From Sulfurospirillum arsenophilum NBRC 109478 (lineage in GTDB: Bacteria > Campylobacterota > Campylobacteria > Campylobacterales > Sulfurospirillaceae), in contig NZ_BBQF01000001.1 in assembly GCF_000813345.1 (NCBI RefSeq), forward strand, positions 828,793 to 892,792: a stretch of DNA of 64,000 bases, given 5' to 3'. Positions 35,222 to 43,216 of the stretch are shown piece after piece; positions within the stretch are counted from its first letter, which is position 1; every line of letters starts with the position of its first letter. The notes under the pieces were generated by a model. That model worked only from the letters and a program-made list of their open reading frames with translations, was not told where the DNA came from and made no database searches. Position numbers and translations under genes: made by a program.

Positions 35222-35250
35222 ATTTTACACAAATATGGCTCAAAAGTCAA
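35222..35250 (-). promoter_or_regulatory. Sigma-70 promoter of groESL
   Basis: On the minus strand TTGACT (35245-35250), 17-base spacer, TAAAAT (35222-35227), immediately upstream of CIRCE. Confidence 0.8.
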
Positions 35251-35380
35251 GAAAAAAGCGGTAAAAGTTTAGTCTATTGTACTCAATGTTTTTCAGTTTT
35301 TTTTCATATTTTAAGAAAGACACTATAATTAACCTAAGTATAAGTTTTATGACTATATAATGCCAACCTCTTTTAACCAT

Positions 35381-35457
35381 GTCAAGGTAGCTCAGCTGGT
35401 TAGAGCGCTGGTCTCATAAGCCGGAGGTCGAGGGTTCGAGTCCCTCTCTTGACACCA
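35381..35457 (+). tRNA. tRNA-Met (CAT anticodon)
   Basis: 77-base cloverleaf: acceptor GTCAAGG/TCTTGAC, D arm GCTCAGCTGGTTAGAGC, anticodon stem CTGGT/GCCGG with loop CTCATAA, T arm with GGTTCGAGTCC, and encoded CCA. The G1-C72 pair argues against initiator tRNA. A lysidine-modified tRNA-Ile2 with the same anticodon cannot be fully excluded. Confidence 0.92.
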
Positions 35458-35798
35458 CTCACTCTTCACAAATCCCTATACTATCGAACTTTTAAACAAC
35501 TCAATCATAACTTTTAATTATTCTCTCTGGAGTCGGAGGTCTAAAATTTTGACTCATTTTTGGCACAATTTGGCTCAGAAAAGACTCTGAAAATACCTTG
35601 CATATGTTCTCGCTTTTACTTATAATATTGATATATGAGATGAACAAAAAAACAATTATCAGATTTTTATAGCCTATTTATTCTAAGTCTTTGGTCAGTT
35701 AACTGTTTATCGTTGATCTTTATTTTAGATAATCAAGTAAAAAATAGATCCAATCCAACTTGAATTTTTAGGATGATTTAACATTGTTTTTCTGCTGC
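35458..35798. other. Non-coding, AT-rich patch after tRNA-Met
   Basis: No credible gene. A cluster of related short words (TTTGACTCA, TTGGCTCAG, AAGACTCTG) lies at about 35548-35592 and could be integrase arm sites. No second copy of the tRNA 3' end was found in this window. GTTAACTG-type inverted words occur around 35695. Confidence 0.5.
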
Positions 35799-36977
35799 TT
35801 AACTAATAGTTTTTTTCTTCATTGTGTCTAGATAACTTTGTAAAAACATTTGAATGTGCTTTAATGGTTGTAGTTTTTTTTCTTCTATTATTTGTATGGC
35901 TCTTTCTAGTATTTGATAAGTCTCACCATTTATTAAAGTATTTACATCTTGTGTTGATATAAAACCATTTTCTAAAAGTATTTTCATAATAAGGTCATAT
36001 TTTTTGTCAATAAAATTTATAGATTTTTCATCTAATAAATCGCTTGAGTAATTTGAGTGAATTAATGTGTATAAATGACAATGCTGTAATAAATGTCTTA
36101 ATAAACCGTTAGGGTGAACTCCACTGCCTTGAAGTGTTATTTTCCCTCGCATTCTCTGTGCACCAGCAATTCCCATTAACAGTAATAAGCTTTGGTGACT
36201 TTCAAAAACCAAATCTACATTCCTACAAAGTGCCTCAGAAAAATTTTTCACACCTCTCATGTTAAAGTATTCAGGTGTTTGTGGAGTATTTTTTATCATG
36301 TGTATATAAAACCATTCTATAGCCAATAGATCAGCGAGGAGCTCATAGGCAGAACAATCAATTTCTGGACCCCTTTTCCAATCAGATAATTGACCTAAAT
36401 ATGCGTGAGCTATCTCATGATTTCCAATTAATTTTGTTAACAAATCAAAATGATTGTATGAATCGTTTAAGTCATTAAATCCATATCCTATTGTACTATA
36501 AGCTTCTCTAACCGCAAGCCCAATACTATTGGTATTTTTTTTATAGCATTGAACGCTTTTATTAAGAACATCAAATAATGATTGAATGCTTGTTTTAAGT
36601 GATTCTTCTTTTTGATTATACGAGATTAAATTTTTATAATCAAAAAATTGATTTGCCACTATGTGAATATAAAGATGTATTATCACAGGAAGAAATTCTG
36701 GTAAATTTACCTCAAATCCTAATAAATCTCCACTCCGAGAACGATTGTTTGTTATTGAAGCATTTATCAACCAAGGGTCACTATCTAAACTTAATTTTGT
36801 GTAATCAACTGTAATACTTTCTGGTAAATCAACTTTATTTAATGCTTCAATACCAAGATGAAGTATATTATATGCGAATCTTTCATATGGAAATAGTTCA
36901 TATTTATGTAGAGTAAATAATGAAGAAGGTAGTTTAATAGAGCTATTGCAAAAAGTATCAACTGGTTTAAGTGCCAT
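35799..36977 (-). CDS. Orphan protein with HEIAH zincin-like motif
   Basis: I do not recognise this 392-residue protein as a named family. It contains GNHEIAHAYLGQ (about 190) followed about 25 residues later by SAYELLADLLAIEWF, an HExxH plus downstream Glu arrangement like gluzincin or IrrE/M78 metallopeptidases. No signal peptide. Start at 36977 is chosen because GGAG lies 6 bases upstream. The gene is visibly more AT-rich than its neighbours and sits between a tRNA and a broken integrase, so it looks horizontally acquired. A phage- or defence-related peptidase is one possibility, unproven. Confidence 0.75.
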   Translation of the reverse strand: MALKPVDTFCNSSIKLPSSLFTLHKYELFPYERFAYNILHLGIEALNKVDLPESITVDYTKLSLDSDPWLINASITNNRSRSGDLLGFEVNLPEFLPVIIHLYIHIVANQFFDYKNLISYNQKEESLKTSIQSLFDVLNKSVQCYKKNTNSIGLAVREAYSTIGYGFNDLNDSYNHFDLLTKLIGNHEIAHAYLGQLSDWKRGPEIDCSAYELLADLLAIEWFYIHMIKNTPQTPEYFNMRGVKNFSEALCRNVDLVFESHQSLLLLMGIAGAQRMRGKITLQGSGVHPNGLLRHLLQHCHLYTLIHSNYSSDLLDEKSINFIDKKYDLIMKILLENGFISTQDVNTLINGETYQILERAIQIIEEKKLQPLKHIQMFLQSYLDTMKKKTIS

Positions 36978-37165
36978 TATATTCTCCACATAATTAAATT
37001 AGTATTTGGTATAAACCTCTTGTAAGTCCATAATATAACAAAATTTTTCTTTTTAAATCCTAGGAACATGGGCTGACTTTTAACTTTGTTTGATCAAAAA
37101 ACAGTTAACCCATCAGAACTTAACATCCAACGGGTTATCTTTTTTCTAAAAACTCCCTACCTCAC

Positions 37166-37594
37166 CTACGCAAACAACCTATCAATCTCTTTGTCAATAT
37201 TAGCAACATCCATCCACCCATTCTTAACGTAGAAGTCCATCGTAGTAGAAAGCTTTTGATGTCCTAAATACTTCTGTGCCAAAGTGATTGGCAGGTTTTT
37301 CTCAACAACAGAACTCGCAAAGCTGTGACGTGTTGCATAGAGGGTTTTGTAAGGTATGTTTAAACACTCTAGAAGCGGCTTTAAATACGTTTTAACGATA
37401 GGGCAAGACTCGAAGTATGGTTGTAGCGTATTTTCATTAGGGAAGACCCACAAATCACTCTTTGCAGTTTGTCTGTGAAGTTGTAAAGCTTCTTTAACAG
37501 GCGAGGGCATGTAAACCGTATTGACGATGTTGGTTTTCGTTTCTTTTAACTTGCCATGTCTTTGACTTCTTTGAATAGTAATGGTGTTGACAGA
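37166..37594 (-). pseudogene. Tyrosine recombinase (integrase), C-terminal fragment
   Basis: About 143 codons of a phage-type integrase catalytic domain. It has the ATRHSFAS motif, LGHQKLSTTMDFYVK (His and nucleophilic Tyr), and an in-frame upstream part (QRSQRHGKLKETKTNIVNTVYMPSPVKEA) reaching back to a stop at 37595. The N-terminal arm- and core-binding domains are missing, so the gene is broken. With the nearby tRNA-Met this marks an old integration site. Confidence 0.8.
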
Positions 37595-37721
37595 TCAATG
37601 CTTTAAATTCATAGGAAAGATAATACCATTATGTTACGCTGAGTGACAAAAGAAAACGGTATTGATCGAAGATGTGGATTGTTGCTTGTCATGTACATCA
37701 ATCGTTTTTAGCACAATATCG

Positions 37722-39773
37722 TTAAAAACTATTCTCTCGAAGAAATAAAGAAACAATGGAATGCAACATTTTTTCGAAAAATGAGATCGAATGTATAGTG
37801 ATCTTTACCTCTCCCACATGGCGATAATAAAGCATATCTGAACTTTCTATAACGCGTAGGGTGAGTTTGTATTTTGATCGCTCTGGAATATTTTCTTTGC
37901 CGACAGTGATGGCCCCTTTATAGTTAGAATTGAGGAGCGGTTCATTGAGAAAATGAATCGGACTGTGCTCAATTGATTCGATTTTAACTTTGATTGTTTT
38001 ACATGTAAGCGTATCGAACAGTTCTCCTTCCATTCCCTCCTTGATATAAGAGAGATCAACATCGGAGATATAAGCGCTCACGAGCAAAGAAGTGGGATCA
38101 ATGATCCTACCGATCGGCTGTGCTGCCCCGACAGATTCCCCTTTCGATAATGGGGTGTTATATTCTAAAATGCCATCGACCGAGGCATAAAGGTCTATAT
38201 GGTCTTGGATAGCGTTTGCTGCGTCAATTTTAAATTCTTCACCTTGTTCCATCTGTTGATACTTTTTATGATCGCGCATGGTGTCATTGGACGTAAATGC
38301 ATTGGCCGATTGCTGTTGAAATAAGTCGCGTTTTCTTTGTGCTATTTGCCGGTCCAGATCATTGCTGATGGAGGTTGCTGAAAAGATCAAATCACCTTTA
38401 TGAATTGCACCTTCAGGTCTGATTGAGATGAGTTGCGCGTCATAGTCTGCATATAAAACCGTCGTGGTATTGGAATCGATAACCGCTGGCAACCGAAGGG
38501 TTGTGGTGTAAGGGATCAAAAAAAGCAGACCAACCAAACATAAGATCACCCAGTTGACAAGTAACTTTACATGGAAGGTTGTTTTGGATCGCAATTGATA
38601 CCACTCTTTCACTTCACGAAAAATGGGTTGCAGCACAAAAAACCAGATCTCTATCCAAAACAAAAGGATACCCAGCGCTTTAAACGCATGATTATACACA
38701 AGATACGCGATTCCTAAAAAGAGACCAAAACGGTATCCCCACGTCACCAAAGCAAAAAGAATTAAAAAATTTCTCTTGTATTTAGGAAAAGGCTCAACAG
38801 GGACGCGAATACCCCATAAATGTTTTTTGATAAAGGCTTTAGCCTGTAAAAAAGCGCGCTGATGTAAATTTTCGATTCCCAAATAATCACTGAGCACATA
38901 ATAGCCGTCATAGCGCATAAACGGTGTTAGGTTCACCACGAGCATGCTGATGAGCGAAACGGCGATCATGAAAAACGCGAGACTTTTGAGTAGTCCATCA
39001 GCGAGATACAGCCACGCACCCATGGCAAAACTAGCAACAATTAGCTCGGCTTTAATCCCCGCAAGTGCGATATGCATGCGCTGTTTATGCGGCAGTTTCC
39101 ATGCATCAGATGTGTCGGTATAGGGCATCGGGTAAAAAACCATAAATGCGATGCCCATTGATGGCACGTAACATTTTGCTCTTTTGGCAGTATAGGCATG
39201 TCCTAATTCATGGATCAGTTTCACGATTACGATCGAGAGTGCCATATAAATAAGCCCATCCAATGTTGCAAAATTGGTCAGTGTTGAGATGAACTCAGGG
39301 AAGCGGTCAAAAATGAACAAAATATTCAAGGAAAAGAGAAATACAATCATCCAAAAGAAAGAACGCGTATAAACAAATTCCACAAATTTTAGGGTCTTCT
39401 CTAAAAAAATATCGGGATTGAAAAGATGAATTTTAAAAAAAAGATAACTGTGGATGAGCTTCGTGTACCATTTTACGTGTGTTCGTTTTTGGGAAAGCGT
39501 TACTAAATCGTTAAGATGTTCTTTTGAGAGTTGCATCAAAAAATTGCGTTTGCAAAATTCCAGTGTCTCTTGTACGTCGGCTTCGGTGCATATCACATAC
39601 TGTTTTGCCAAAGAGAGCAACTCATCCGCTGTTTTAGCTTGCTGCAAAAAAGACAAAATCGTAAAAGAGAGCTCATTGAGCCGATAATATTTGCCAGAAG
39701 CCCTGTCATGCAGAGTCCATTGTTCTTCATCTGAAGCTGAAATTTCGATATCTTCGCGTAGTTTTAGAAGCAT
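37722..39773 (-). CDS. PqqD-like / M50 zinc metalloprotease / HlyD fusion, secretion component
   Basis: A 683-residue multi-domain inner membrane protein. Residues about 10-80 are PqqD-like (DRASGKYYRLNELSFTIL), a fold that binds leader peptides in RiPP systems. Residues about 140-430 are a polytopic site-2 protease-like domain with HELGH (188-192) and NLTPFMRYDGYY (Asp 289). Residues about 440-680 are a HlyD/biotinyl-lipoyl-like adaptor (DAQLISIRPEGAIHKGD; ASVDGILEYNTPLSKGESV). Last gene of the five-gene adhesin operon, 4 bases after the GAF-HlyD gene. I infer a role in recognising and processing the adhesin during export. Confidence 0.82.
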   Translation of the reverse strand: MLLKLREDIEISASDEEQWTLHDRASGKYYRLNELSFTILSFLQQAKTADELLSLAKQYVICTEADVQETLEFCKRNFLMQLSKEHLNDLVTLSQKRTHVKWYTKLIHSYLFFKIHLFNPDIFLEKTLKFVEFVYTRSFFWMIVFLFSLNILFIFDRFPEFISTLTNFATLDGLIYMALSIVIVKLIHELGHAYTAKRAKCYVPSMGIAFMVFYPMPYTDTSDAWKLPHKQRMHIALAGIKAELIVASFAMGAWLYLADGLLKSLAFFMIAVSLISMLVVNLTPFMRYDGYYVLSDYLGIENLHQRAFLQAKAFIKKHLWGIRVPVEPFPKYKRNFLILFALVTWGYRFGLFLGIAYLVYNHAFKALGILLFWIEIWFFVLQPIFREVKEWYQLRSKTTFHVKLLVNWVILCLVGLLFLIPYTTTLRLPAVIDSNTTTVLYADYDAQLISIRPEGAIHKGDLIFSATSISNDLDRQIAQRKRDLFQQQSANAFTSNDTMRDHKKYQQMEQGEEFKIDAANAIQDHIDLYASVDGILEYNTPLSKGESVGAAQPIGRIIDPTSLLVSAYISDVDLSYIKEGMEGELFDTLTCKTIKVKIESIEHSPIHFLNEPLLNSNYKGAITVGKENIPERSKYKLTLRVIESSDMLYYRHVGEVKITIHSISFFEKMLHSIVSLFLRENSF

Positions 39774-39777
39774 CTCT

Positions 39778-41064
39778 TTAGCCTAAATACCATCGCGCAT
39801 AGGCAATCGGTTTTCTGAAGATATACCAAAAAAGAGGGACGCTCTCGCCTTGGATTTTGGCATTACCGCACATCCCTACCGAAGGCTGACGTGAGACATC
39901 TTTTAGGCGTATAAAGGCTTTGTAGCTTAACACATTGGAAGGGGCAATCACAGGTTCATAATTGATCTTATAGACTTCGCCTTCAACTGGATGCAGAGGA
40001 TTGTCATCGAGGTAAATATTGACGCTGTCGTTTAACGACACGACGTTGGATTCATGTGCCGCAAGCAGTATCTCGACTTCAACCTTCTTAGGGTTAATGA
40101 TGCTTAAAAGCTTTTCACCTGTTTTAACGGGTTTGCCGATGAGATCGAGTGGAGCATCTAAAATAATCGTTCCATCGACAGGAGCATTGAGTGTCAATTT
40201 GTTTAACTGGGCGGTAATAGCACTGTATTCCATCTCTTTGACGGCGCGCTCTGCACGGGATTCTTCGAGTTTATTTTTGATGCTTGGATCGATGAACGAG
40301 GATCTTTCTTGTTTAACGATCTCAGCAGCAGAAATATTGATGGTTTGTGCCGTAATGCGCTGTTTACCGACTATATCTGTATCGTCAAATGTGAGAAGAA
40401 GATCTCCTTTTTTGACCGTGTCATTGCTTTTGACCTTGACAGTTTTGATGACACCATTCATCGGGGCAGTGATAATCGTCGGCTCATAAGCTACAACTTG
40501 CACTTTGCCTTGTGTCGATAAATGAACGGGAAACAGCATCACCACACTAGCACTTACAGCGATTATTGCCCATGTTTTGAGCCTTGAAATGGATGGAAAA
40601 TAAGAGTGTGAAAATGCAGCAAGCACAAGTGCGATGGTCTCCGCACAATGATTCACAATGGCCACAGCCTCGTTGCTAAAGCCTTTAATAGCGCCAAAGA
40701 CCAATACTCCCAAGAGTCGCCTGTTGGTAGGATGAATCAATGGAACGATCAGTGCGTAAGCGATGCCTTGATGGTGCAGTTCTGGTGAGAGCTCTTCTGT
40801 AGGAATGACCTTAGAGCCTTGTGTCAAATCCATCTGTATTATATGATGTGCGATGGCCGTGACAAAGGGCGATTTTTTATTAAAATCGGGAAGATCGGAG
40901 TATGCAACCGCTTTCAAATAGCCTTTATAGGAAAAACCGATTGCCATTTCATGCGCCAAAAGTTCACGAAAGACGTTGACGGCCAGCAGATAAGTCTCAT
41001 GGGCATCGCGTGAATGTCGAAGACGACTTTCAATCTCGACGATAGAAAGGATATGCTCTTTCAT
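39778..41064 (-). CDS. GAF-HlyD fusion, membrane adaptor of secretion system
   Basis: A 428-residue protein. The N-terminal cytosolic part (about 20-155) looks like a GAF domain (LAHEMAIGFSYKGYLKAVAYSDLP; LIVPLIHPTNRRLLGVLVFG). One transmembrane helix follows (about 163-183), then a periplasmic HlyD-type adaptor (QGKVQVVAYEPTIITAPMNGVIKTVKVKSNDTVKKGD; LNAPVDGTIILDAPLDLIGKPV; barrel region to 428). It could couple a cytosolic signal or cofactor to assembly of the export channel. Overlaps its upstream neighbour by 4 bases. Confidence 0.8.
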   Translation of the reverse strand: MKEHILSIVEIESRLRHSRDAHETYLLAVNVFRELLAHEMAIGFSYKGYLKAVAYSDLPDFNKKSPFVTAIAHHIIQMDLTQGSKVIPTEELSPELHHQGIAYALIVPLIHPTNRRLLGVLVFGAIKGFSNEAVAIVNHCAETIALVLAAFSHSYFPSISRLKTWAIIAVSASVVMLFPVHLSTQGKVQVVAYEPTIITAPMNGVIKTVKVKSNDTVKKGDLLLTFDDTDIVGKQRITAQTINISAAEIVKQERSSFIDPSIKNKLEESRAERAVKEMEYSAITAQLNKLTLNAPVDGTIILDAPLDLIGKPVKTGEKLLSIINPKKVEVEILLAAHESNVVSLNDSVNIYLDDNPLHPVEGEVYKINYEPVIAPSNVLSYKAFIRLKDVSRQPSVGMCGNAKIQGESVPLFWYIFRKPIAYARWYLG

Positions 41065-41774
41065 AGGACACCAAACTTGGCATCGCCGACGATGCCTGGG
41101 ATGATATGTTCATCAAAACGGATTAATTTGACGCGAATGTGAATGGTCTGGCTTACAGGATCGGCCGCAGGGTCAATACCAACGATCACGCCTTCTGCAA
41201 GGAATTTTATATCATCCGCGATAAACGAAACCCCTTGTCCCTCTTTGAGTGAGGCGATTAGGGATGCAGGTACTAAAACATTTAAATCAAGATTTTGCGT
41301 GCCTACGATTTGAATCAGCTCTTTTTGTTCGCCGACATATTCGTATTCATGCACCAATGTTTTTAAGACTTTGCCCGCATAGGGTGCTTTGACTTGGCAT
41401 TTGGAGACAGTAATCGTGGCCATTTTCAATTCAGCCTCTTTTTTCCTCACCTCAGAGCGTGCTATCACAGCGTCCAACTCGCTCATCGAATGAAGTTTCA
41501 CCATTCGATCGTATGCATCGGCTTTTTGTTTCAGTCCGACAAGTTCGACGTCGATCTTTTCTTTTTGCGTTTTAATCAACGTGCAGTCGTATTCGATTAA
41601 AACGCTCTCTTTTTGAAAGGACTCCCCATTTCGAAAAGGGAGTTTGATGATTTTGGCGGCCAATTCGCTTGAAAGCACACTTTGCTCTTTGGCTTCAACG
41701 ATTGCGCGATGGGCAAACGCCGGTTGTAGGCTAAGGATGAGTGCCAATAAAGCTAAAAAAGGTAATGTTTTCAT
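41061..41774 (-). CDS. Periplasmic adaptor (membrane fusion) protein, short
   Basis: A 237-residue protein with a Sec signal peptide (to about residue 21, AFAH). A coiled-coil hairpin (about 70-115) is bracketed by two half-lipoyl motifs (SSELAAKIIKLPFRNGESFQKE and CQVKAPYAGKVLKTLVHEYEYV), then a beta-barrel segment. It resembles RND-type adaptors but is shorter and has no inner membrane helix or lipobox. Overlaps tolC-like and GAF-HlyD genes by 4 bases each. Confidence 0.8.
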   Translation of the reverse strand: MKTLPFLALLALILSLQPAFAHRAIVEAKEQSVLSSELAAKIIKLPFRNGESFQKESVLIEYDCTLIKTQKEKIDVELVGLKQKADAYDRMVKLHSMSELDAVIARSEVRKKEAELKMATITVSKCQVKAPYAGKVLKTLVHEYEYVGEQKELIQIVGTQNLDLNVLVPASLIASLKEGQGVSFIADDIKFLAEGVIVGIDPAADPVSQTIHIRVKLIRFDEHIIPGIVGDAKFGVL

Positions 41775-43213
41775 GGTTGTACAATTTGCTCTATTTGGTG
41801 GCTATTGTTTGGCAATCCGATACTAAAGAAGAGATTGCCGTAGCTGTTTTGTACCTCTGCATACGCTATATCGCGTTTTACGTTGGCGATTAGTTTTGAG
41901 AGCTTTTCACGTGATAGTTGCTGTTTTGTACCAATATTATTGGCATTGGCCTTTTCACTAATGTCACTGATCTTTTGAACGACAGTGTAATATTGGTTGC
42001 TAGCATCCCAGCCTTCAAGCGCTTCATTATAACGAATATCCGCAAGATGCACTTGTGTCAAGATTGCCATCGCAACAGCTTTTTGTTGTTCTTGAGCCAC
42101 ATTTTCACCCATCTTGGCACGCTCTTGCAGATCATTGATCGTAAAGACTTTGAAGAGATTCATACTGACATGGGCACCGTAATCAAACCACGAGTTATTA
42201 TAAGCGTAAGAATTACTTGTGTAGTTGGTACCGGCATCAAAGGAAATGCTCGGTAACAAAGAAAGCATAGCCGCTTTGGTCTCTTGAAGGCTAATGCGGT
42301 TTTGGTAACGGCTCTCCATCAGCTCAGGACGATGGGCAAAAGCGAGCATTTCCATCTTTTCCATATCTAAATGAAGTGTTTTAATAGCCTTTTCATCGAT
42401 CTTTCCCGAAAGCTCAAAGGGTGTTCCCGGAACCATTCCCATCAAAACAGCCAATCTTGGTTTTGCATTTAAGAGGTCTTTTCTGAAGTTTTGCAACGAG
42501 ATAAGAATATCGAGCATCTCGCGACGAAAGCTTAATGAATCCATCAAGTTTCCTGTGAGTGATGTCTCTAGTTGTTTGGATTCGTCGATGGATTGGCGAA
42601 CCTCTACGATCACTGGTTCGATCTGTGCTAAGAGGTTTTGCGCAGAAACTGCTTTCCAGTAGGCTTCTCTTATATCTTGTTCGATTTGGTTGTCCATCTT
42701 ACGCTGACGTTCTTGTGCTATAAGAACTTTATCGGCTTGCTGTTTTGCGCGAACATACGAAAGACCAAAATCAATAATGTTCCATGAGATACGCGCTTCT
42801 GCGGTTTTAACATCATCGTCTGTTGAGGTTGAATAATCATATGTTTGACCATTGGTGAGAACATTGCGACTATTGCTGGCAGAGGTATTACTACGATTTG
42901 TATAGCCACCTTGTGCCATAAGTGTCGGCCACATACCGTATTCTGCCATCGCTAACTGTTTTTCTTCAAATTGTGCTTCAAGTGTTTTCAGCTTATGGTC
43001 ACGGTTGTACATCAATGCCCTCTGAATCGCTTCATCTATTGAAATTGGTGCTAGAACGGGCTGTTGAACCGTTTTGAGCTCTGCCAAATCAGCTTTTGAT
43101 GAAGTATTGATCTCCTCTTGGCTAAGTTGTTGGACGGCAACTGAACAGCCGGACAAGGAAAGAAAAATGATCGTTGCAAGACTTAGTTTTAATGTATGGT
43201 TAAAATATTTCAT
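41771..43213 (-). CDS. TolC-family outer membrane lipoprotein
   Basis: A 480-residue outer membrane channel protein. The signal peptide ends in a lipobox LSGC (Cys about 23). Long helical repeats typical of TolC (SIDEAIQRALMYNRDHKLKTLEAQFEEKQLAMAEYGMWPTL and the second repeat HRPELMESRYQNRISLQETKAAMLSLLPSISF) support the call. It is expected to form the exit duct for the giant protein encoded 3 bases upstream. Confidence 0.88.
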   Translation of the reverse strand: MKYFNHTLKLSLATIIFLSLSGCSVAVQQLSQEEINTSSKADLAELKTVQQPVLAPISIDEAIQRALMYNRDHKLKTLEAQFEEKQLAMAEYGMWPTLMAQGGYTNRSNTSASNSRNVLTNGQTYDYSTSTDDDVKTAEARISWNIIDFGLSYVRAKQQADKVLIAQERQRKMDNQIEQDIREAYWKAVSAQNLLAQIEPVIVEVRQSIDESKQLETSLTGNLMDSLSFRREMLDILISLQNFRKDLLNAKPRLAVLMGMVPGTPFELSGKIDEKAIKTLHLDMEKMEMLAFAHRPELMESRYQNRISLQETKAAMLSLLPSISFDAGTNYTSNSYAYNNSWFDYGAHVSMNLFKVFTINDLQERAKMGENVAQEQQKAVAMAILTQVHLADIRYNEALEGWDASNQYYTVVQKISDISEKANANNIGTKQQLSREKLSKLIANVKRDIAYAEVQNSYGNLFFSIGLPNNSHQIEQIVQP

Positions 43214-43216
43214 AAT

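Noticed and set aside
37593..37670. Inverted words GATCAAT and ATTGATC next to the broken integrase, possible insertion sequence ends
   Set aside because: Only about 7 bases match, no transposase is present and no target duplication was seen.
35381..37721. Second copy of the tRNA 3' end expected as attR of an integrated element
   Set aside because: I found no repeat of the tRNA-Met 3' end within this window, so element borders cannot be set.
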